From Mycolicibacterium cosmeticum (lineage in GTDB: Bacteria > Actinomycetota > Actinomycetes > Mycobacteriales > Mycobacteriaceae), in NCBI GenBank assembly GCA_016197365.1, contig JACPVS010000030.1, positions 47,054-111,053 of the forward strand: 64,000 nt of DNA, given 5' to 3'. Positions 41,810 through 50,641 of the stretch are shown here, one piece after another. Both the position numbers and the translations under genes were made by a program. Every line of letters starts with the position of its first letter. The first letter of the stretch is position 1. The notes beneath the pieces are model-generated. The model was not told where the DNA came from and ran no database searches. It saw only the letters and a program-made list of their open reading frames with translations.

Positions 41810-42694
41810 CTACAGGGCCTTCAAGTCCGGAATGGCCTGGCGTGCACCGAATCTCGGGTTGCGCGCCAGGCCACTGGCCTCGAGCAGCCGTACCGCCCGC
41901 TGGCGGTGCGGCCGCAGCGGTTCCAGCAGTTCGACCATCGCGCCGTCGTCGATGCGGTAGCCCAGCAAGGTCATCCCTATCATGTTGGACAGGTGGTAGT
42001 CGCCCACCGAGATGGCGTCGGCGTCGCCGAAGGCGCGTTGCATGGTCTCGGCCGCGGTCCACTCCCCCACGCCGGGCATCGACCGGAAGCCCGCCTCGGT
42101 GCGGCAGCGTTCCAGGGCATCGGCGCGCTGCGCGCAGCCCACGATGGTGCGGGCGCGGCCTGGATCGATGTTGGCGAGGTGGAATTCCCAGGACGGGATG
42201 GTTCGCCACACCGCCGCCGCGGGCGGCACCCGCATCCCGGCGGGCACCGGGCCCGGCGCCGGAGTCCCGTATTTCGTCACCAGTAGCCGCCACCCACGAA
42301 AGGCGTCCTTGCCGGCCACCCGCTGTTCGATGATCGCCGGGATCAGCGCTTCCAGCACCCGACCGGTGCGACCGAGCCGAAGATGTGGGACCCGCTCATG
42401 CGCCTTGGCGATCACCGGGTCGACCGGCTCGAAGCCGGACGCGTCGTCGTCGGCCCCCAGATACGCGGGCAGGCCGTCCAGGAATTCGTCGGCACCGGCC
42501 CCCCACGCCTCGCAGTCCACGATGCTGCGGGAACTGCTGATCCGCGCCGTCACCGGACCGGTGGGCATCAGGCTGGCCCGCCAGATCACGCCGTCGGACA
42601 CTCTGAAGCAGGGGTCGCCGGGGCCGCGCCGCAGTGGGAACAGCGTCAGCCCGGGGCTGACGGGACCGGCGAAGGCCACGCTGCGGGTGGGCAC
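41810..42694 (-). CDS. AlkA-type DNA-3-methyladenine glycosylase
   Basis: 294 residues of the HhH-GPD superfamily. The helix-hairpin-helix is SMPGVGEWTAAETMQ and the catalytic Asp follows in DAISVGDYHLSN. Upstream LEALIPAIIEQRVAGKDAFRG is the standard helix of the fold. No 4Fe-4S cysteine cluster. Base excision of alkylated purines is expected. Its stop is back to back with the aqpZ stop. Ada-type N-terminal domain absent. Confidence 0.88.
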   Translation of the reverse strand: MPTRSVAFAGPVSPGLTLFPLRRGPGDPCFRVSDGVIWRASLMPTGPVTARISSSRSIVDCEAWGAGADEFLDGLPAYLGADDDASGFEPVDPVIAKAHERVPHLRLGRTGRVLEALIPAIIEQRVAGKDAFRGWRLLVTKYGTPAPGPVPAGMRVPPAAAVWRTIPSWEFHLANIDPGRARTIVGCAQRADALERCRTEAGFRSMPGVGEWTAAETMQRAFGDADAISVGDYHLSNMIGMTLLGYRIDDGAMVELLEPLRPHRQRAVRLLEASGLARNPRFGARQAIPDLKAL

Positions 42695-42703
42695 CGGTCC
42701 AGG

Positions 42704-43063
42704 TTAATCGAGCGTGATGTCGGCCTTGTCCGGATAGAACGCCACCCGGCCCGCGATCGCGGCGACCGCCGGATAGGGCTGCTCGTAGGTCCAGATGACG
42801 TCCGGTACCCCGGCCACGTCGTAATAACTGGCGTCGCCCTTGTACGGGCAGTAGGTCTGGGTGCCGCTGCGGGTCAGCACGTCGGCCGTGACGTCGGCCA
42901 GCGGCACATACTGCACCGCCGGATAGGTCGACTCCTGGAGCGTCAGCGCGTTCTCGGTGTCGGCGACGACGGCACCGTTCACGCGGACCGTGACGCGCCG
43001 GCCGGTGGGGGTGATGGTGATGGGGTGCTCCGCGGTGGGCTCGAGCACGTGACGTTCTGTCAT
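42704..43063 (-). CDS. DUF427 family protein
   Basis: 119 residues covering a single DUF427 domain: ITITPTGRRVTVRVNGAVVAD, LTLQESTYPAVQYVPLADV, and the conserved TYCPYKGDASYYDV and FYPDKAD. The 'CPYKG' box is the family hallmark. Start ATG 43063; a longer upstream frame has no support. Nine bases before the AlkA-like gene, same strand. Function of DUF427 unknown; often single-gene or fused in actinobacteria. Confidence 0.9.
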   Translation of the reverse strand: MTERHVLEPTAEHPITITPTGRRVTVRVNGAVVADTENALTLQESTYPAVQYVPLADVTADVLTRSGTQTYCPYKGDASYYDVAGVPDVIWTYEQPYPAVAAIAGRVAFYPDKADITLD

Positions 43064-43126
43064 ACAGGGCACAACGGCGGCGGCCAACCCGCTGTTCCAG
43101 GGCCCGCTTCTGGCTACCATCTGCCC

Positions 43127-43594
43127 ATGACCGAGCACACAGCGCCCGCCGCGGGCGCCGACGTCACCATCGCCGCCTCGCCCGAGGCGGTGTACGCGCT
43201 GATCACCGACCTGCCGACGCTGGCCGCGCTGGCCGAGGAGACGGACGCCATGGAATGGGTGACCGGCAATGCGGTGGCTCCGGGGGCGGTGTTCAAGGGC
43301 CACAACTGCAACGGGTCCAAGAAATGGACCACCAAGTGCACCGTGACCGCCGCCGAGCCGGGCCGGGCGTTCGCGTTCGACGTGAAGTCCACGGGTCTGC
43401 CGATCGCGCACTGGCGCTATGACATCGCGGCCACCGAGGGCGGGTGCACGGTCACCGAACAGACCTGGGACCGCAGGCCGGGCTGGTTCAAGCCGCTCGC
43501 CGGGCTGGCCACCGGTATCTCCGATCGCGGCACGGCCAACGCCGAGCACATCAAGCTCACCCTGGCGCGCCTCAAGGCCAAGGCCGAAGGCTGA
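43127..43594 (+). CDS. SRPBCC (START-like) family protein
   Basis: 155 residues, helix-grip fold: ADVTIAASPEAVYALITDLPTL at the front and the long C-terminal helix (TANAEHIKLTLARLKAKAEG). Middle strands bear WTTKCTVTAAEPGRAFAFDV. Likely binds a hydrophobic small molecule. Start ATG 43127; the stop overlaps the next start (TGATG), so it is coupled with the aldo-keto reductase. Ligand unknown. Confidence 0.88.
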   Translation: MTEHTAPAAGADVTIAASPEAVYALITDLPTLAALAEETDAMEWVTGNAVAPGAVFKGHNCNGSKKWTTKCTVTAAEPGRAFAFDVKSTGLPIAHWRYDIAATEGGCTVTEQTWDRRPGWFKPLAGLATGISDRGTANAEHIKLTLARLKAKAEG

Positions 43595-44568
43595 TGCAAG
43601 CCGCACAGCTCGGAACCCTGCAGGTCGGCCGGATCGGGCTGGGCACCATGGGCATGTCGTTCGCGTACGGCAGCGCAGGGCTCGACGACGCCGAGTCCAT
43701 CCGGACCATCCACCGTGCCCTCGATCTGGGCGTCACCCTGATCGACACCGCCGAGGTGTACGGGCCCTACGTCAACGAGGAACTGGTGGGCCGGGCGCTG
43801 GCAGGCCGGCGCGATCAGGTGGTGCTGGCCACCAAGTTCGGCATGGTCTCGCACACCGGCCGCGAGGGCGTCGACAGCAGCCCGGCCAGCATCCGCACCG
43901 CCGTCGAGGGATCACTGCAGCGGTTGGGCACCGATCACATCGACCTGTACTACCAGCACCGTCTGGACCGGCAGACGCCGATCGAGGACACCATCGGGGC
44001 GGTCGCCGAGCTGATCTCCGAAGGCAAGGTCCGCCACATCGGACTGTCCGAGGTGGGTGTCGAGACCATCCGGCGCGCCAACGCGGTCCACCCGATATCC
44101 GCATTGCAGTCCGAATACTCTTTGTGGACAAGGGATTCCGAATCCGACATCCTCGCCGCGCTGCGTGAGCTCGGCATCGGATTCGTGGCCTACTCGCCGC
44201 TGGGCCGCGGATTCCTGACGGGCCAGATCCGGTCGGTGGACGACCTGGCCGATGACGACACCCGCCGCGACAACCCCCGCTTCGTGGCCGAGAACTTCGC
44301 GCGCAACCTGGCCCTGGCCGACCAGGTGCGGGCCATCGCCGACGAGGCGGGTGCCACACCCGCCCAGGTCGCGTTGGCCTGGCTACTCTCCAAAGGCCCT
44401 GACATCGTGCCGATTCCGGGCACCAAGCGGGTCGGGCGACTCGAGGAGAACGTCGCTGCCGACAGCGTGACGCTGAGCGCCGACCAACTGGCGACGCTGG
44501 ATGCGATGGCCCCGGCCGCCGGCGGCCATCACACCGACGCGCAGATGGACATGATCGACCGGCGCTGA
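43594..44568 (+). CDS. Aldo/keto reductase
   Basis: 324 residues, TIM barrel. Catalytic tetrad visible: Asp in LIDTAEVYG (with Tyr in the same box), Lys in VLATKFG, His in LYYQHRLD. NADPH site in the C-terminal IPGTKRVGRLEENV, typical of the AKR13-like yeast/bacterial subgroup with SPLGRGFLTG. Coupled with the preceding SRPBCC gene. Substrate unknown. Confidence 0.94.
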   Translation: MQAAQLGTLQVGRIGLGTMGMSFAYGSAGLDDAESIRTIHRALDLGVTLIDTAEVYGPYVNEELVGRALAGRRDQVVLATKFGMVSHTGREGVDSSPASIRTAVEGSLQRLGTDHIDLYYQHRLDRQTPIEDTIGAVAELISEGKVRHIGLSEVGVETIRRANAVHPISALQSEYSLWTRDSESDILAALRELGIGFVAYSPLGRGFLTGQIRSVDDLADDDTRRDNPRFVAENFARNLALADQVRAIADEAGATPAQVALAWLLSKGPDIVPIPGTKRVGRLEENVAADSVTLSADQLATLDAMAPAAGGHHTDAQMDMIDRR

Positions 44569-44572
44569 CCGG

Positions 44573-45940
44573 TCACGGCCGCCCGGTGATCAGGTCCGCC
44601 ACCCTCGCGATGGGTGACGTGCTCGCGCGGCCACCCGCCTCGTGCCGGTCGGCCAGTTTGTAGGCGATGTACAGGCCCCGGACACCCAGCCAGCGCAGCG
44701 GTTCGGGCTCCCAGTCACGTGACTGGTGGCCGACCCACGGCAACCGGGTGATGTCGGTGTCGCGGCGCAGCACCAGGTCGGCCAGTGTGCGGCCGGCCAG
44801 ATTCGTCGCGGTCACCCCGTGGCCCACATAGCCACCCGCCCAACCCAATCCGCTGGCCGGGTCCAGCGCCACCCCGGCATCCCAATCCCGCGGCACGGCC
44901 AGCACACCGCACCAGCCGTGCGCGATGGGCACCTCACGCACCTGCGGCAGGATGTCGTGCAACACCTGCGTCAGCGCGGTGATGGTGCGGGCCGGCACCT
45001 GGCCGTCATGGTCGGTGCGGGAGGCGAAGCGGTAGGGGACACTGCGCCCGCCGATGGCGATGCGGTCATCGACGGTGCGCTGCGCGTAGAAGAAGCCGTG
45101 CGCCGAGTCGCCGACGGTTTCCCTTCCCGCCCAACCGATGTCGTCCCACAGTCGGGCCGGAATCGGTTCGGTGGCGATCATCGAGCTGTTCATCGGCAGC
45201 CAGCGTCGTCGTAACCCGCTCATCCGCGCGGTGAACCCTTCGGTGCAGCGCAGCACGATCGGCGCCCGGACGACGCCCCGGGCGGTGGCGGCCCGGCCGG
45301 GCGCGATCTCGCTGACCAGGGAGCGCTCGTAGATGGTGACGCCGAGCCGTTCCACGGTGTCGGCCAGCCCGGTGGCCAACCAGGCCGGCTGGATGCGCGC
45401 GCAGTGCGGGGTGTGGAACGCCGACACCACATCGGTGAACCGGATACGTTGCGCCGCTTCGGCACTCGTCAGTTCGCTGATGCCGTCGATCTGCCACGCG
45501 CGTTCCTCGGCCAGATGCGCCGCCAGCCGCGCCGCCTGCGCCGGGTTCCGCGCGATCTCCAGGGTGCCGCCCTTGACGACGCCCGCGTCGATGCCTTCGC
45601 GTGCGGCGACGTCGATGACCTCGTCCACGGCGTCGTTGAGCGCGCGCTGCCAGGCGATGACGCCGTCGCGCCCGTACTGCTTCGCCATGGCGTGGCGGTC
45701 ACCGGGCACCAGACCCGAGAGCCAGCCGCCGTTGCGGCCCGACGCGCCGAAGCCGGCGAACCGGGCCTCCAGGATGGTGACGCGCAGAGACGGATCCAGC
45801 GTCTTGAGATAGTAGGCCGTCCACAGCCCGGTATAGCCCGCGCCGACGATCACCACATCGGCGTCCCGGTCCCCCGGCAGGGGCGGCCGTGGCGTCGGCA
45901 GCGTGTCGAACCAATGGGAGACGTGACCGTTCACTGGCAT
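44573..45940 (-). CDS. DAO-type FAD-dependent oxidoreductase
   Basis: 455 residues. FAD Rossmann motif VVIVGAGYTGLWTAYYL, the ATG-type end motif GWAGGYVGHGVTATNLAGRTLADLVL, and the GASGRNGGWLSG segment found in DadA/PuuB-like amine oxidases. C-terminal extension of about 60 residues (WEPEPLRWLGVRGLYIAYKLAD) is shared with mycobacterial members. Oxidation of an amine or amino acid is likely. Single gene between an aldo-keto reductase and a methyltransferase. Confidence 0.9.
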   Translation of the reverse strand: MPVNGHVSHWFDTLPTPRPPLPGDRDADVVIVGAGYTGLWTAYYLKTLDPSLRVTILEARFAGFGASGRNGGWLSGLVPGDRHAMAKQYGRDGVIAWQRALNDAVDEVIDVAAREGIDAGVVKGGTLEIARNPAQAARLAAHLAEERAWQIDGISELTSAEAAQRIRFTDVVSAFHTPHCARIQPAWLATGLADTVERLGVTIYERSLVSEIAPGRAATARGVVRAPIVLRCTEGFTARMSGLRRRWLPMNSSMIATEPIPARLWDDIGWAGRETVGDSAHGFFYAQRTVDDRIAIGGRSVPYRFASRTDHDGQVPARTITALTQVLHDILPQVREVPIAHGWCGVLAVPRDWDAGVALDPASGLGWAGGYVGHGVTATNLAGRTLADLVLRRDTDITRLPWVGHQSRDWEPEPLRWLGVRGLYIAYKLADRHEAGGRASTSPIARVADLITGRP

Positions 45941-45962
45941 CGGTCGATTCTGGCAGCAGCGC

Positions 45963-46781
45963 CTAGAACGCGTAGCGGTGGTACTGGGCCATGTACTTCG
46001 TGGCGTCGGCCGCCGACATGGCCCGGGCCATCGCCCGGAACGGCAGCGACACCTGCCGGAAGCTCGCCGTCTCGAACGGGGACTGCCATGACAACAGCCG
46101 CACCCCCGGCACCGCCGTCACGATCTCCTCGGGCCGGTTGATGCCCCAGTGCAGCGTCGCGCCCGCCCTGCGCACGATCGCATTGCTCCACTGCGTCTTG
46201 ATCCCGAACCGGCTGAACGCGTCGAATTGCAGTTCCCCACTGGGGAAGTGCCCGACGATGCGCCGTAGCAGGGCCACCCCGTCGGCCGCGGTCAGGTACA
46301 TGGTGAGGCCCTCGCCGAGCATCAGCACCGGACGGTCGCCGGGGATGTCGGCCAGCCAGCCGGGGTCGGTGACCGAGGCAGCGACCACGCGGTAGTTCGT
46401 GGCGGTGGGATAGAGCTTCTCCCGAAGTGCGGCCACCTCGGGGTAGTCGATGTCGTACCAGTCGACGGCAGGTCCGGGGTCCACCCGCCAGAACCGGCTG
46501 TCCAGACCACACCCGAGATGCAGCACCACGGCATCCCGATGCGCGGCGAGGAACTGGCGCGTCCAATGGTCGAAGTGCGCCGAACGGGTCGTGACCGCGG
46601 GGGAGTTCGCCGCGGTGATGGAGGTGCGTGACCAGTCGTAGTCGATCCGGTCGACGATCCCGCTGGCCCACCGGTCGTGCAGGATCGAGTTGGGCAGATC
46701 GGCGTCCAGCGCCTTGGCGTACAGGGTGGCCAGCATGGTCAGGGGCGCACCGGACAGATCGACCCGCAGTTTGTCCGTCAC
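45963..46781 (-). CDS. LCMT/PPM-family SAM-dependent methyltransferase
   Basis: 272 residues with the leucine-carboxyl-methyltransferase-like fold: DAVVLHLGCGLDSRFWRV (SAM loop), DWYDIDYPEVAALREKL (acidic binding residue), and LGEGLTMYL (post-core box). Proteins of this group in actinobacteria modify polyketides or unknown small molecules. It starts 18 bp after the epimerase stop and may be last of that KstR-linked operon. Substrate unknown. Confidence 0.9.
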   Translation of the reverse strand: MTDKLRVDLSGAPLTMLATLYAKALDADLPNSILHDRWASGIVDRIDYDWSRTSITAANSPAVTTRSAHFDHWTRQFLAAHRDAVVLHLGCGLDSRFWRVDPGPAVDWYDIDYPEVAALREKLYPTATNYRVVAASVTDPGWLADIPGDRPVLMLGEGLTMYLTAADGVALLRRIVGHFPSGELQFDAFSRFGIKTQWSNAIVRRAGATLHWGINRPEEIVTAVPGVRLLSWQSPFETASFRQVSLPFRAMARAMSAADATKYMAQYHRYAF

Positions 46782-46799
46782 CCCTGCGAGGCTAGCCGG

Positions 46800-47816
46800 T
46801 CAGCCGGCCTTGCTCTTGCGCCGCGCCTCCCGCAGGCCCACCCAGAACCGTGCCGCCTCCCGGATCGAGTTCTCCACAGGTGTTGGCTCCCAGCCGAGTT
46901 CGCGCCGGGCCTTGGTGCAGTCCACCGGCGCCTCGGCGCGCATCAGCCGCAGCGAGGCCAGCGAGAGCTTCTCGTCGGTGCCCTTCAGCTTGCCCTTGAC
47001 AGTGCCCATCGTGGCCAGGAGGTAGGTCAGCGGCAGGGGAATCGACTTGGCCGGGGCGGGCACACCGGCGGCCTCCGCGGCGATCCGGGCCACCTCGGCG
47101 TTGCTGATCATCTTCTCCGAGATCAGATAACGCTCGCCGGGCCGGCCCTTGGCCGCGGCCTTGATCAGTGCGCGCGCGGCGTCGTTGACCCCGACGGCTT
47201 CCAGCGCGATCCCGCTCATCACGAAGGGCAGCTTGCCGAAGGCGGCGCCGGCGATGATCGCGCCGTGCGGGGTCCGGCCCCAGTCCTTACCGCCGTAGGT
47301 GGTGGACACGCACATGGCCACCGCGGGCAGACCTTTTTCCCGCGCGTAGTGCAGTACCAGCCGTTCGGCCTGTACCCGGGACCGGACGTAGGGCGTCAGG
47401 CCCTTCTCGTCGATCACGTCGGCCTCGGTGGCCACCCGGCCGCGACGGCGCCCCACCGTGGAGTAGCTGCTGGTGAACACGAATTTCTGGAGACCCGAAA
47501 CGATTTCGGTTTCCGTCGCGACGTCCAGCACGTTGCGGGTGCCCTCCACGTTGGTGCGGAACAGCGGCGATGGATCGCGCAGCCAGCCCCGCGTGTCCAC
47601 GACGCAGTAGTAGACGACGTCGGCCCCGGTCATCGCCGCCCGCAACGCGTCGTTGTCCCAGATGTCGCCGACGAAGCGCGCCACGTCGAGGTCGTCGATG
47701 CCGATGGTGTTGGCGCCCTCGCGCACCATCACCCGGACATCCTCGCCGTCCTCGACCAGGGCACGCACCACGTGGGAGCCGAGGTAGCCGTTGGCTCCGA
47801 TCACCAAGGACGTCAT
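46800..47816 (-). CDS. NAD-dependent epimerase / 3beta-HSD-like reductase
   Basis: 338 residues of the extended short-chain dehydrogenase class. Rossmann TSLVIGANGYLGSHVVRAL, catalytic YVRSRVQAERLV (YxxxR rather than YxxxK: the lysine position is Arg), and the substrate-side GVNDAARALI. Resembles 3beta-hydroxysteroid-type reductases. Start ATG 47816 overlaps the SnoaL-like stop (ATGA). The unusual YxxxR is notable: a real loss of Lys would weaken dehydrogenase chemistry. KstR-box upstream of the pair implies steroid catabolism. Confidence 0.85.
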   Translation of the reverse strand: MTSLVIGANGYLGSHVVRALVEDGEDVRVMVREGANTIGIDDLDVARFVGDIWDNDALRAAMTGADVVYYCVVDTRGWLRDPSPLFRTNVEGTRNVLDVATETEIVSGLQKFVFTSSYSTVGRRRGRVATEADVIDEKGLTPYVRSRVQAERLVLHYAREKGLPAVAMCVSTTYGGKDWGRTPHGAIIAGAAFGKLPFVMSGIALEAVGVNDAARALIKAAAKGRPGERYLISEKMISNAEVARIAAEAAGVPAPAKSIPLPLTYLLATMGTVKGKLKGTDEKLSLASLRLMRAEAPVDCTKARRELGWEPTPVENSIREAARFWVGLREARRKSKAG

Positions 47817-48319
47817 TTCGCGCCTCTCATGCTCTGCATCCACTGCTCGGCCTCATCGGGCAGCGTGCCCAGTTCCTTGGCCTTCTTGCACCACTTCATC
47901 GCCGCCGACACGAAGCGCAGCGGGTTGTAGATGTCTTCCTGGCGCCGCCACAACCCGTCGCCGGCGTAGGTGACGATCGAGATGTTGGTGGCGCTGATGA
48001 TGGTGCCGTCACCCGGGTCGCGCATCGGGTTGTCCAGCTCGCAGAGCACCCGGCCGGCGGGCTCGTCGATGACCGTCCACAGCGACGGGAACGCGGTCAT
48101 GTGATTGCCGGGGAAGGACTCCATCGTCTTCCAGATCCACGGCCGCACCTGTTCGCGTCCCCGCATGGTGCCTGCCGCGTGTTCGATGTACTCGACGTCC
48201 TCGGTGTACTGGTCGACCCATGGATCCCAGTCCCGGGTCTGCGCGGCCCGGTCCACGGTCTGCTCGAAGACAGCGAAGGCCTCTGCCAGTTCATCGCGGG
48301 TGAACAATGTGCGCGTCAC
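47813..48319 (-). CDS. SnoaL/NTF2-like protein
   Basis: 168 residues, NTF2-like alpha+beta barrel: WDPWVDQYTEDVEYIEHAAG (Tyr/Asp in the cavity), GREQVRPWIWKTMESFPG, and NISIVTYAGDGLWRRQEDIYNP. Members are small isomerases, hydrolases or ligand-binding proteins of polyketide and steroid metabolism. First gene of a coupled pair with the epimerase. Directly preceded by a KstR-type operator at 48329, so likely induced during steroid breakdown. Confidence 0.85.
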   Translation of the reverse strand: MTRTLFTRDELAEAFAVFEQTVDRAAQTRDWDPWVDQYTEDVEYIEHAAGTMRGREQVRPWIWKTMESFPGNHMTAFPSLWTVIDEPAGRVLCELDNPMRDPGDGTIISATNISIVTYAGDGLWRRQEDIYNPLRFVSAAMKWCKKAKELGTLPDEAEQWMQSMRGAK

Positions 48320-48328
48320 ATCACAAAC

Positions 48329-48342
48329 TAGAACACGTTCTA
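48329..48342. promoter_or_regulatory. KstR operator
   Basis: TAGAACACGTTCTA is a perfect 14-bp palindrome and fits the KstR consensus TnnAACnnGTTnnA at every fixed position. It lies 10 bp before the start codon at 48319, in the right place to repress the SnoaL-epimerase operon. Confidence 0.8.
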
Positions 48343-48361
48343 ACGGCTCTTGTCGAGATTT

Positions 48362-49204
48362 TCACGAACGCCGGGAACGCACCAGCTTCACGATTCCGTA
48401 GCCGATCCCGCCGAGCACGGCCACCGCCGCCAACCACGGCAGCATCAGCCCGAACGCCAGGGCCACGTTGGAGACCGCGCTCACCAGCAGGTCCCAGCCG
48501 CGCTCCACCTGCCCGAAGAATCCGTGATACTCCTCGGGCGCGGGTCCACCCACCCGTTCGGCGCGGATCTCGACGTTCAGGGTGCTGTAGTCGATCTGCG
48601 CGCCGAGCGCGGCGCGCTGCGCACGCAGGCTGTCCAGATCAGCCTGGCGCTGCGACAGGGCGTCCTCGGCCTTGATCAGCGCCTCCGGATCCTTGGCGTC
48701 ACGCATGATGCCGAGCAGCCGGTCCACCGACGTCTGCAGTGCGGTGATGCGGGCGTCCAGGTCGGCCCGCTGCGCGGTCACGTCGTCGGAGCTGATTTGC
48801 ACGCTCTCGACGGTGCCCAGCTTCTTGATGTCACCCAGTGCCGCATCGAGTTTCGCGGCGGGCACCCTCAGCACCAGCGACACGTGCGCCCGGCCGGTCC
48901 CCGAGCCCGCGTCCTCGGACCGGTTGTCGACGCGGCCGCCCGCCGCGGTGGCGACGTCGGCCGCCTTGTCGGCGGTGCCGGGCACGTCGGCGGCGGTCAT
49001 CGTGACGGTCGCCGTCTTGATGATGTCGCGCTTGATGTCCGGTGCCGGTTCGCCCGGCGGGGCAAGCGGCGGGCCACCACCGGCGTCGGAGAGTTTCGAC
49101 TGGGGTGCCTCCGCCACCGGGGCAACGGAATCACGCATCGGTGATCCGCCGGCACATCCGGTGAGCGCCACCAGCAGGGCGAGGAGGGCCAGGGCCTTTG
49201 CCAT
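48362..49204 (-). CDS. DUF4349 lipoprotein
   Basis: 280 residues. Lipobox VALTGC with the lipidated Cys at residue 17, then an extracytoplasmic DUF4349 domain (KTATVTMTAADVPGTADKAADV, VSLVLRVPAAKLDAALGDIKKLG, and a coiled-coil stretch ALQTSVDRLLGIMRDAKDPEALI), and a C-terminal transmembrane helix (VALAFGLMLPWLAAVAVLGGIGYG). Both ends are thus at the membrane. ATG start at 49204. Function of DUF4349 unknown. Divergent from the hydrolase gene at 49254. Confidence 0.9.
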   Translation of the reverse strand: MAKALALLALLVALTGCAGGSPMRDSVAPVAEAPQSKLSDAGGGPPLAPPGEPAPDIKRDIIKTATVTMTAADVPGTADKAADVATAAGGRVDNRSEDAGSGTGRAHVSLVLRVPAAKLDAALGDIKKLGTVESVQISSDDVTAQRADLDARITALQTSVDRLLGIMRDAKDPEALIKAEDALSQRQADLDSLRAQRAALGAQIDYSTLNVEIRAERVGGPAPEEYHGFFGQVERGWDLLVSAVSNVALAFGLMLPWLAAVAVLGGIGYGIVKLVRSRRS

Positions 49205-49253
49205 AAAACGAATGTACCGATATCTGTGAGTGCGCTGGACGTATCGTGAGCGC

Positions 49254-50162
49254 ATGTGGATCCGGCCGGTCCTGGTCGCCGCACTGCTCACCGTCACCGG
49301 TGCGCTGCCGACCGCCGCAGCCGACACGTCCGGTCTGGTGCCCATCGGCGGAGGCCGCTCGCTGTTCCTGGACTGCCAAGGCTCGGGCGAGCCAACGGTG
49401 TTCGTCATCCCCGGCAAGGGCAGTTACGTGCAGGCGTGGAACGCCGCCATCCCGCCCGGCGACCCGGCGCGGTCGTCTCCCTATGACGTGATCGAAGAGG
49501 CCGAGCCGGCCCTGAGCCCGGCCTCGGCGCAACCCCTGGGCGCGGCGGGCACCAGGATCTGTATCTACGACCGCCCCGACACCCGGCCCGACGGCGCCGA
49601 CCGATCGACCCCGGTGCGGCAGCCGCACCACCTGACCGACGATGTCGACGACGTGCGCAAAATCATTGCCGCGGCGAACCTTCCGACACCGATGGTGTTC
49701 GTCGCGCATTCCTACGGCGCGCTGATCCTGGACCTGTTGGCCCGCACCAACCCGGAACTGGTCAGTGGCTTGGTGTTCTCCGAGCCGACGTCGGAGTTCC
49801 TTCTGTCGGTGGGCCGGCCCGACCAGAACGCGGCGTTCAACATCGACGGCATGGCGATCGATCCGGCGAGCCCCGAGGCCATCCTGGCCGACGACGCCTT
49901 CGCCCAGATCGCCGCCGCACCTCCGCTGCCGCGGGTGCCCGCCATCGTGCTGAGCGCGGACAAGTTCGCCCCGCCGTGGGTGGTGAAGCCGGACAACTAC
50001 ACCCTGGCGCAGATTCACACGGCCAACGACCTGCTGGCGGCCGCGCTGGGCACCACCAACGTGATCATCCCGGGCACCGGGCACAACCAGATGCTGTACC
50101 AGCCCCGGGCCGTGGCCGACCAGATCCTGGCGGTCGTCGAGCGGGTGCGCGACGGGAACTAA
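49254..50162 (+). CDS. Secreted alpha/beta hydrolase
   Basis: 302 residues with signal peptide (PVLVAALLTVTGALPTAAA). Catalytic Ser in FVAHSYGALIL and His in IIPGTGHNQML; the acidic residue is probably Asp in SADKFAPP. Oxyanion strand VFVIPGKGSYVQAWNAAIP. Substrate unknown (ester or lipid). Start ATG 49254. The coding strand continues into msrB 27 bp later. Confidence 0.88.
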   Translation: MWIRPVLVAALLTVTGALPTAAADTSGLVPIGGGRSLFLDCQGSGEPTVFVIPGKGSYVQAWNAAIPPGDPARSSPYDVIEEAEPALSPASAQPLGAAGTRICIYDRPDTRPDGADRSTPVRQPHHLTDDVDDVRKIIAAANLPTPMVFVAHSYGALILDLLARTNPELVSGLVFSEPTSEFLLSVGRPDQNAAFNIDGMAIDPASPEAILADDAFAQIAAAPPLPRVPAIVLSADKFAPPWVVKPDNYTLAQIHTANDLLAAALGTTNVIIPGTGHNQMLYQPRAVADQILAVVERVRDGN

Positions 50163-50188
50163 CCGAATGTCACCGGGGTTGTAAAAGC

Positions 50189-50641
50189 ATGACGTTCAAC
50201 AAGAACCCGGCCGCGGTGGATGCGCTGACCCCGGAGCAGTACCGGGTCACCCAGCGTGACGGCACCGAGCGGCCGTTCACCGGCGAGTATTGGGACAACC
50301 ACGAACCGGGTATCTACGTCGACGTGGTGTCGGGCGAACCGTTGTTCGCCTCCACCGACAAGTTCGACAGCGGCAGCGGTTGGCCCAGTTTCACCAAGCC
50401 GATCGACTCCGCGAACGTGGTGCGCAAGCGCGACTTCTCCCATCTGATGCTCAGAACCGAGGTGCGGTCGGCGAACGCCGACAGCCACCTCGGCCACCTG
50501 TTCACCGACGGTCCCCGCGACCGGGGCGGGTTGCGCTACTGCATCAACTCGGCTTCGCTGAGGTTCATCCACCTCGACGATCTCGAGGCGCAGGGCTACG
50601 GCGAATATCGGACGCTCTTCACGACACAGGAGGACAAGTGA
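50189..50641 (+). CDS. msrB: Peptide methionine-R-sulfoxide reductase
   Basis: 150 residues. SGSGWPSFTKPI and the catalytic Cys in LRYCINSASLRF are the MsrB signatures; the structural Zn-binding CxxC pairs are replaced (VSGEPLFAST), so it is the zinc-free type. Repairs oxidised methionine with thioredoxin. Start ATG 50189. The stop overlaps the msrA start (GTGA). Confidence 0.95.
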   Translation: MTFNKNPAAVDALTPEQYRVTQRDGTERPFTGEYWDNHEPGIYVDVVSGEPLFASTDKFDSGSGWPSFTKPIDSANVVRKRDFSHLMLRTEVRSANADSHLGHLFTDGPRDRGGLRYCINSASLRFIHLDDLEAQGYGEYRTLFTTQEDK

